NCBI GenBank assembly: GCA_964467005.1
Contig: CAYXPI010000138.1
Span: 1-9,966 of the forward strand
Reading direction: 5' to 3'
From: Thermohalobaculum sp964467005
GTDB lineage: Bacteria; Pseudomonadota; Alphaproteobacteria; Rhodobacterales; Rhodobacteraceae
Length of the DNA: 9,966 nucleotides
Part shown: one piece after another, positions 5,788-9,966 of the stretch
How positions within the stretch are numbered: the first letter of the stretch is position 1
Layout: each line of letters starts with the position of its first letter
Position numbers and translations under genes: made by a program
The notes under the pieces: generated by a model
Told to the model about the DNA's origin: nothing
Seen by the model: only the letters and a program-made list of their open reading frames with translations
The model's database searches: none

Positions 5788-8334
5788 ATGGCCCGCGCTG
5801 AGGAGAGTCCGTTGGCGGCGCGCTGGGTCGCGGCCTGGGCGGGATGGGCCGGCCGGCGCCCTTGGGCGGCGATCGCGCTCCTTGCGGTTCTGGCTGGGAT
5901 CTCGGTGCTCGGGGCGCTCCGGCTTTCGGTTGACACCGATTCGAGCAAGATGCTCGATCCACGGCTCGGCTTTCAGATGCGCGCACAGGAGATCGCGCGC
6001 GCCTTCCCGGACACCAAGAACACGATCGTCGTCGCGGTGCGGAGCCCGAGGGCCGACGCCGCGGACGCCGCGCTCCGCCGGTTGGTCGCCGCGCTGGAGG
6101 GGGAGCCCGGCATTGCACGGGTGTTCGCGCCGGCGGTCGATCCCTTCTTCGCCCGCGCGGGCCTCCTTTATCTCGAAACGGACGCGCTCGAAGCGCGGCT
6201 CACCCAGCTCTCGAAATCCGCCAATCTCCTGGCCGCTCTCCGGGAGGATCAGACGCTCGAGGGCTTCCTCGGCGCCGTGGGCGCGGCGCGGCGCCTCGCC
6301 GAGCGGGCGGATCTTGGGGCGGAGGCTCTCGAACGGCTCTACGGCGAGGCGGCGGCGGTGATCGAAGCCGCAGCCGACGGGCGGCCGCGAAGCTTCGCCT
6401 GGGCGTCTGTCTTCGCGGGAGAGGGGCCGGTTCTCCGCCTCCTCACCGTCACGCCCGCGCTCGATTTTCGCGCGCTCAACCCCGCACGCGCGGCCGAACG
6501 GGCGGTGCGCGGGGCCATCGCCGGGCTGCCCGAGGCGATTGCCGCGGAGGTCGAGATCGGCGTGACGGGCGACCCCGTGCTCCGCGCCGAGGAGCTGCGG
6601 AGCGTGACCGCGACGCTGGGCGTCTCCCTCGCGCTCTCCATCGCTTTCGTGGGATTTGTGCTGTGGCTGGCGCTCGGCACCCTTGGGCGCATGGCGCTCG
6701 CCCTGGGCGCACTGGCTCTCACCCTCGTCCTCACCACCGGGGCCGCGGCCTTTGCCGTGGGCGCGCTCAACCTCGTTTCGGTGGCGTTCGTCGTTCTCAT
6801 GGTCGGTCTCGGGATCGACTTCGCGATCCACTACCTCTCCCACATCGCCGAAGATGCAAAGTCCATGCCGCCGGATCGGGCGGTGGTCGCCTCGGCCGCG
6901 GCGCTGGGGCCGGCCCTCGCGCTAACGGCGGCGACGACCGCTCTCGCCTTCCTCGCCTTCACCACAACGGCTTTCGAGGGAATGGCGCAGCTCGGCCTGA
7001 TCGGCGGGATCGGCGCGCTTCTGGCGTTCGCGGTGGCGGTGACGCTCATCCCCGCGGTTCTCGCGCTTCGCCCGGGGCTCGCGGAGGGGCGCGGGCGGCT
7101 CAAGGGCCTGCGGATGCGGGACCCCGGCCGCTGGGGCGCGGGCCTTGCGCTCGCGCTCGGGCTGGGTTCAGCCGCGCTCCTGCCGGGGGCCCGCTTCGAC
7201 GCCGACCCCATGGCGCTGCGCAACCCCGCGGCGCCCGCGGTTTCGGTGGCGGGCTGGCTCGCGGCGGACCCGGGACGGGGTCTCCTCCGCCTCAGCCTCT
7301 TGGCCGACACGCCGGAGGCCGCGGCCGAGGCGGCGGGCCGGATCGCGGCGCTGCCCGAGGTGCGCGGCACGGTCTGGCTCCGAGATCTCGTGCCGCAGCA
7401 CCAGGAGGCCAAGCTGGCCCTCGTCGACCTCGCCTGGCCGTCGCTCGACTTCGCGGTGAGCGGATCCGCGGTGGAGCTCGGCGACGCCGACGGCCCCCCC
7501 TCCGCGGGTTGGGGGGAGAGCCCCGCGGCCGAGGCGTTCACGGCGGCGCTCGCCCGGCTGAGGGAGGGGGACGCCGCGGGCCGGGCCCGGCTGGAGGCGG
7601 CGCTCTTCGCCCATTTCCCCGCGCTCATCGACCGTCTCGCGGCGCAGCTCGAGGTGGATCGCGTCGCGCTCGACGATCTTCCCGCGCCGCTTCGCGATGG
7701 CTACCTGGCGGCGGACGGGCGCTACCGGGTCGAGATTCTTCCCGCCGCGGACATTCAAGAGCCGGCGGCGCGGGCGGCTTTCGTCGAGGCCGTGCGCGCG
7801 GTCGAGCCCGGGGCCGGCGGCCCGCCCGAGCAGATCGAGGCCGCGGCGGACACCATCGCCGGCGCCATGGTGCAGGCGAGCCTCCTCGCGCTCGCGGGGA
7901 CGGCGATCCTGGCGCTCGCCATGGTTCGAAGCCTGGCCGCCACGGTTGCGGTGCTCCTGCCCGTGGCGCTGGCGGGCACCGTGACCGCGGCGGCGACCGT
8001 GCTCCTCGGCGTGCCGTTCAATTACGCGAATGTCATCGTTCTGCCGCTGCTCATCGGGATCGGGGTGGATGCGGGCGTGCACCTCGCGCTCAGAGACGCG
8101 CAGGCGGGCCAGGTTTTTGCCACCGCCACGCCAGGCGCCGTCCTTGCCAGCGCGGCGACCACCGTGGGCGCCTTCGCCACCCTCGCACTCTCAGACCATC
8201 GGGGAACGGCCTCCATGGGCCTGCTCCTCGCCATCGCCGTCACCGCGGCCGTCGCCATGGCCTTTACGCTGACGCCGGCGACGCTTCGCCGCCTTCGCCC
8301 CACCCGACGTCCCGCCACCCCCGAAGGAGACTGA
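5788..8334 (+). CDS. MMPL/RND family transporter, HpnN-like
   Basis: An 848-residue inner-membrane RND permease with the duplicated layout of one helix, a large periplasmic domain (about 46-272), five or six helices (about 275-427), then the same pattern again: one helix at 449-465, a periplasmic domain at about 466-690, helices to 826. The charged residue of the proton-relay helix is seen in both halves, in GLGIDFAIHYLSH (340-352) and GIGVDAGVHLALRD (757-770). HpnN-type proteins, which carry hopanoids in some bacteria, have this architecture, size and GIGVD motif, but no hopanoid synthesis gene is nearby, so the lipid carried is unknown. The ATG at 5788 lacks a good ribosome site. A TTG at 5812 (eight codons on) has GAGGAG six bases upstream and may be the true start; a GTG at 5728 is less likely. 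It is followed after one base by the MlaC-like gene. Confidence 0.9.
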   Translation: MARAEESPLAARWVAAWAGWAGRRPWAAIALLAVLAGISVLGALRLSVDTDSSKMLDPRLGFQMRAQEIARAFPDTKNTIVVAVRSPRADAADAALRRLVAALEGEPGIARVFAPAVDPFFARAGLLYLETDALEARLTQLSKSANLLAALREDQTLEGFLGAVGAARRLAERADLGAEALERLYGEAAAVIEAAADGRPRSFAWASVFAGEGPVLRLLTVTPALDFRALNPARAAERAVRGAIAGLPEAIAAEVEIGVTGDPVLRAEELRSVTATLGVSLALSIAFVGFVLWLALGTLGRMALALGALALTLVLTTGAAAFAVGALNLVSVAFVVLMVGLGIDFAIHYLSHIAEDAKSMPPDRAVVASAAALGPALALTAATTALAFLAFTTTAFEGMAQLGLIGGIGALLAFAVAVTLIPAVLALRPGLAEGRGRLKGLRMRDPGRWGAGLALALGLGSAALLPGARFDADPMALRNPAAPAVSVAGWLAADPGRGLLRLSLLADTPEAAAEAAGRIAALPEVRGTVWLRDLVPQHQEAKLALVDLAWPSLDFAVSGSAVELGDADGPPSAGWGESPAAEAFTAALARLREGDAAGRARLEAALFAHFPALIDRLAAQLEVDRVALDDLPAPLRDGYLAADGRYRVEILPAADIQEPAARAAFVEAVRAVEPGAGGPPEQIEAAADTIAGAMVQASLLALAGTAILALAMVRSLAATVAVLLPVALAGTVTAAATVLLGVPFNYANVIVLPLLIGIGVDAGVHLALRDAQAGQVFATATPGAVLASAATTVGAFATLALSDHRGTASMGLLLAIAVTAAVAMAFTLTPATLRRLRPTRRPATPEGD

Positions 8335-8335
8335 C

Positions 8336-8923
8336 ATGCCACGGAGTTCGCTTTTCGCCGCCCTTCTGCTCGCCGCCCTTTGGGCCCAGCCCGCACCGGC
8401 GGCCGACGCCGTCGCCGCCGAAACCACCGCCGAGGCGCTCGTCGACGGCGCCCACGGCGCCCTGGCCGACGCCAATCTCTCCGAGGCCGAGCGCAACGCC
8501 CGCCTCCGCGCGGCCGTGTCCGAGGCCTTCGCCTTCGATGTCTGGGAGCGCTTCCTTCTCGGCGACCGTGCCGAGGCCCTCTCCGACGCCGAGCGCACCG
8601 CGTTCCGCGACGCGCTTCCGGGCTTTCTCGCCCATCTCTACAAAACCCAGTTCGGCAAGGGGCTGGAGGCCAAACCCGAGATCGGCGGCGTGCGCGAGGC
8701 GCGGCGCGATCTCCTGGTGTCCGCAAGCATCCCGCGCGCCAATGGCCGGGCCCTCCCGGTCGACTGGCGGATCCGCGACTTCGGCGCGCGCGGGCATCTC
8801 GTGATCGACGTGATGGTGGGCGGGGTCTCGTTCCTCGTGCTCAAGCGCGAAGAGTTCGCCGAGATCCTGAAGGAGAGGGGGCCGGACGGGCTGCTCTCCT
8901 TCATGGCGAAGAACAGCCTCTGA
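8336..8923 (+). CDS. MlaC/Ttg2D (HpnM-like) family periplasmic lipid-binding protein
   Basis: A 195-residue secreted protein. A signal peptide (residues 1-22, hydrophobic core FAALLLAALWA, probable cleavage after APA) precedes a domain with family features: FDVWERFLLGDRAEALSDAE (67-86), HLYKTQFG (100-107), LPVDWRIRDFG (140-150) and LVIDVMVGGVSFLVLKREEF (155-174), then GPDGLLSFM. MlaC-type proteins ferry phospholipids across the periplasm; the HpnM subgroup pairs with HpnN transporters. The start lies one base after the MMPL stop, and its AAGGAGA ribosome site is inside the end of that gene, so translation is probably coupled. It faces the histidine-rich protein gene convergently with 10 bp between stops. 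Orthology to mlaC proper is not certain, so no symbol is given. Confidence 0.88.
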   Translation: MPRSSLFAALLLAALWAQPAPAADAVAAETTAEALVDGAHGALADANLSEAERNARLRAAVSEAFAFDVWERFLLGDRAEALSDAERTAFRDALPGFLAHLYKTQFGKGLEAKPEIGGVREARRDLLVSASIPRANGRALPVDWRIRDFGARGHLVIDVMVGGVSFLVLKREEFAEILKERGPDGLLSFMAKNSL

Positions 8924-8933
8924 GGTCTGGCCG

Positions 8934-9296
8934 TCAGTCGTGGCTGTGGCCGTTGTCGTGGCGATGGGCGTAGTCGTGGATCAGGTCGTGCATCCGGATC
9001 GATTGCGCCACATGGTCGGCAAACGCTTCGGCCTCGCAGCGCCGCTCGAGATACCCGACGGACTCGGGCTTCAGCTCCGCATCGTCGACCCGAGCCACAT
9101 GCTCGGAATAGAGCCGGACCATGACGGCGCACATCCGGGCCTCGGCCTCGTGAAGCGCCTCGTGGGCCTCGGCGGCGGCGGCGCGGTCGTCCTCCGACAT
9201 GCCGTCGAAATTGAGGAGATTGTCGTCCGTGGCCTGGGCGGCGAGGGTGCCGAGCGCGAGGATCGCGGCGGCGAGCGTGGGTGCAGTGCGGGTCAT
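8934..9296 (-). CDS. Small secreted histidine-rich protein, probably zinc-related
   Basis: A 120-residue protein of no family I recognise. Residues 1-22 form a signal peptide (LAAAILALGTLAAQA, cleavage probably before TDD), giving a mature periplasmic protein of about 98 residues. It has two cysteines (56 and 87), which could pair. Its acidic helical body carries scattered His, and the tail HDLIHDYAHRHDNGHSHD (103-120) has six His among Asp and Asn, a plausible metal-binding segment. The start at 9296 follows AAAGGAGGCACC, a strong ribosome site; the frame stays open upstream to 9473 but runs through the operator. A Zur-like palindrome lies 100 bp upstream. I infer a zinc-binding or zinc-sparing periplasmic role, shown by composition and context only. 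Confidence 0.8.
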   Translation of the reverse strand: MTRTAPTLAAAILALGTLAAQATDDNLLNFDGMSEDDRAAAAEAHEALHEAEARMCAVMVRLYSEHVARVDDAELKPESVGYLERRCEAEAFADHVAQSIRMHDLIHDYAHRHDNGHSHD

Positions 9297-9376
9297 GGTG
9301 CCTCCTTTGACGATTCTCTTGAGAAGGTACCAATTGATTGCGACGTCCCCGTCATGGTGATGGAGACCTCTTGCAT
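9293..9376 (-). CDS. Possible 27-codon leader ORF overlapping the His-rich gene start
   Basis: On the minus strand an ATG at 9376 opens 27 codons that end in a TGA sharing ATGA (9296-9293) with the start codon of the His-rich gene. The peptide begins MQEVSITMTG and ends RESSKEAP. Overlap of this ATGA type usually allows translational coupling. Against it, codons are much less GC-biased than in neighbouring genes (CAA, TCA, ATT, AGA) and the ribosome site is weak (GGACGGCG). A regulatory leader is possible, as is chance. Confidence 0.25.
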   Translation of the reverse strand: MQEVSITMTGTSQSIGTFSRESSKEAP

Positions 9377-9396
9377 CGCCGTCCGCTGTGCTGTAG

Positions 9397-9408
9397 ATGT
9401 TATAACAT
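9397..9408. promoter_or_regulatory. Zur-box-like operator palindrome
   Basis: ATGTTATAACAT is a perfect 12-bp palindrome and an AT-rich island in very GC-rich DNA. It equals the core of the Zur box known from comparative genomics of the Rhodobacter group (GATATGTTATAACATATC), and over 18 positions 14 agree. It lies 100 bp before the His-rich gene and after a TTGGGC (-35-like) on the minus strand, so zinc-loaded Zur could block that promoter. Motif identity is seen; regulation is inferred. Confidence 0.65.
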
Positions 9409-9423
9409 ACTAAGCCCAATTGA

Positions 9424-9447
9424 GCCGCCACCTGCCCCGGTGGCGGC
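9424..9447 (-). terminator. Stem-loop downstream of aspS, probable transcript end
   Basis: GCCGCCACC (9424-9432) and GGTGGCGGC (9439-9447) form a perfect 9-bp stem around a six-base loop, 68 bp beyond the aspS stop. On minus no U-tract follows (TCAATTGG), so it is not a classic intrinsic terminator. On plus it is followed by CCCTTTCTCC, but no plus-strand gene ends here. It most likely ends or protects the aspS mRNA and insulates the His-rich gene. Confidence 0.5.
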
Positions 9448-9515
9448 CCCTTTCTCCCAAAGCCCGCGCACACCGCACCGGTTGACGCAGCCGAAAAGCC
9501 ATGGCGCCGGCCGCC

Positions 9516-9966
9516 TCAGTCCATCGGCAAGATCCGCAACCCGAGCTCCCGAAGCTGCTCCGAGGAGGGCTCGGAGGGCGCGCCCATCATGAGGTCCTCC
9601 GCCCGCTGATTCATCGGGAACATGATGACCTCGCGGATGTTCTCGGCCCCGGCGAGCAGCATCACGATCCGGTCGATGCCCGGAGCGATCCCGCCATGGG
9701 GCGGCGCGCCATAGGTGAAGGCGTTGACCATACCGCCGAAATTCGCGTCCACGAAATCCCGCCCGTGGCCGACGATCTCGAAGGCCTTGTACATGATCTC
9801 GGGCATGTGGTTCCGAATGGCGCCCGAGGAGAGCTCCACCCCGTTGCAGACGATGTCGTACTGGTAGCCGAGGATCGCGAGGGGGTCCTGGCTCTCCAGC
9901 GCCGCAAGGCCGCCTTGCGGCATCGAGAACGGGTTGTGGGAGAAGTCGAGCGCGCCGGTCTCCTCG
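9516..9966 (-). CDS. aspS: Aspartyl-tRNA synthetase, C-terminal part (partial, runs off the window)
   Basis: The last 149 residues of AspRS, a class II aminoacyl-tRNA synthetase that charges tRNA with aspartate in the cytoplasm. The fragment starts in LDFSHNPFSMPQGG, part of the catalytic core. It continues through YDIVCNGVELSSGAIRNH, FVDANFGGMVNAFTYGAPP and class II motif 3, HGGIAPGIDRIVMLL, whose Arg contacts ATP. It ends with the typical FPMNQRAEDLMMGAPS and a short tail LRELGLRILPMD. The remaining gene, including the anticodon-binding N-terminal domain, lies to the right of the window. In many Alphaproteobacteria without asparaginyl-tRNA synthetase this enzyme also charges tRNA-Asn; that cannot be judged here. 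The stop TGA is at 9516-9518. Confidence 0.97.
   Translation of the reverse strand, partial: EETGALDFSHNPFSMPQGGLAALESQDPLAILGYQYDIVCNGVELSSGAIRNHMPEIMYKAFEIVGHGRDFVDANFGGMVNAFTYGAPPHGGIAPGIDRIVMLLAGAENIREVIMFPMNQRAEDLMMGAPSEPSSEQLRELGLRILPMD

Noticed and set aside
5737..6843. A 368-codon open frame antisense to the MMPL gene
   Set aside because: Composition (Arg, Glu, Gly, His runs) is typical of antisense of a GC-rich membrane-protein gene; no domain and no start context.
6663..8804. A 713-codon open frame on plus
   Set aside because: It runs inside the MMPL and MlaC-like genes in a shifted frame with low-complexity Arg/Gly/Ala composition. The overlapped genes have clear family motifs.
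8940..9413. A 157-codon plus-strand frame opposite the His-rich gene
   Set aside because: The minus-strand gene has a signal peptide, a strong ribosome site and an operator. The plus frame is rich in Val/Gly, has no ribosome site and crosses the operator region.
1..9966. CRISPR arrays, tRNA/rRNA genes, insertion sequences, prophage or defence genes
   Set aside because: No regularly spaced repeats, no cloverleaf with a TTCGA-type arm, no transposase motifs and no terminal inverted repeats were seen by eye on either strand.

Overview
The window is GC-rich DNA (third codon positions almost all G or C) from an alphaproteobacterium, most likely of the Rhodobacter group (Rhodobacterales). This rests on codon bias, on the Alphaproteobacteria-style MlaA/MMPL/MlaC gene set, and on a 12-bp palindrome, ATGTTATAACAT, identical to the core of the Zur (zinc uptake regulator) box known from that group. 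The content looks chromosomal and housekeeping. I see no insertion sequence, phage gene, CRISPR array, tRNA or rRNA.

Layout. Bases 1-213 hold the 3' end of an unidentified gene. Then come a small two-helix membrane protein with a coiled-coil tail (minus, 214-696), a divergent small membrane-anchored protein (plus, 825-1181) and a DUF2189 six-helix membrane protein (minus, 1178-1975), whose stop codon overlaps that of its convergent neighbour in the palindrome CTAG. A glyoxalase/VOC-fold protein (plus, 2143-2574) precedes a radical SAM enzyme with extra C-terminal cysteines (plus, 2654-3604). The ribosome binding site of the radical SAM gene lies in the 3' arm of a possible hairpin. Bases 3605-3881 contain a UUCG-loop terminator acting on the minus strand and possibly a small structured RNA.

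The centre is an envelope-lipid locus. The outer-membrane lipoprotein gene mlaA and a farnesyl diphosphate synthase gene (ispA) form a minus-strand operon (5614 down to 3882). Divergent from it, an MMPL/HpnN-like RND transporter and an MlaC/Ttg2D (HpnM-like) periplasmic lipid-binding protein form a tightly coupled plus-strand operon (5788-8923). The outer-membrane, periplasmic and inner-membrane parts of a lipid-trafficking route are therefore all present, but with an RND pump where the Mla system has its MlaFEDB ABC transporter, and with a prenyl diphosphate synthase alongside.

At the right end a small secreted histidine-rich protein (minus, 8934-9296) lies behind the Zur-like operator and a 27-codon leader ORF that overlaps its start codon. 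This points to a zinc-regulated periplasmic metal-binding protein. The window ends inside the 3' part of aspS (aspartyl-tRNA synthetase, minus, 9516 onward), with a 9-bp hairpin as its probable transcript end.
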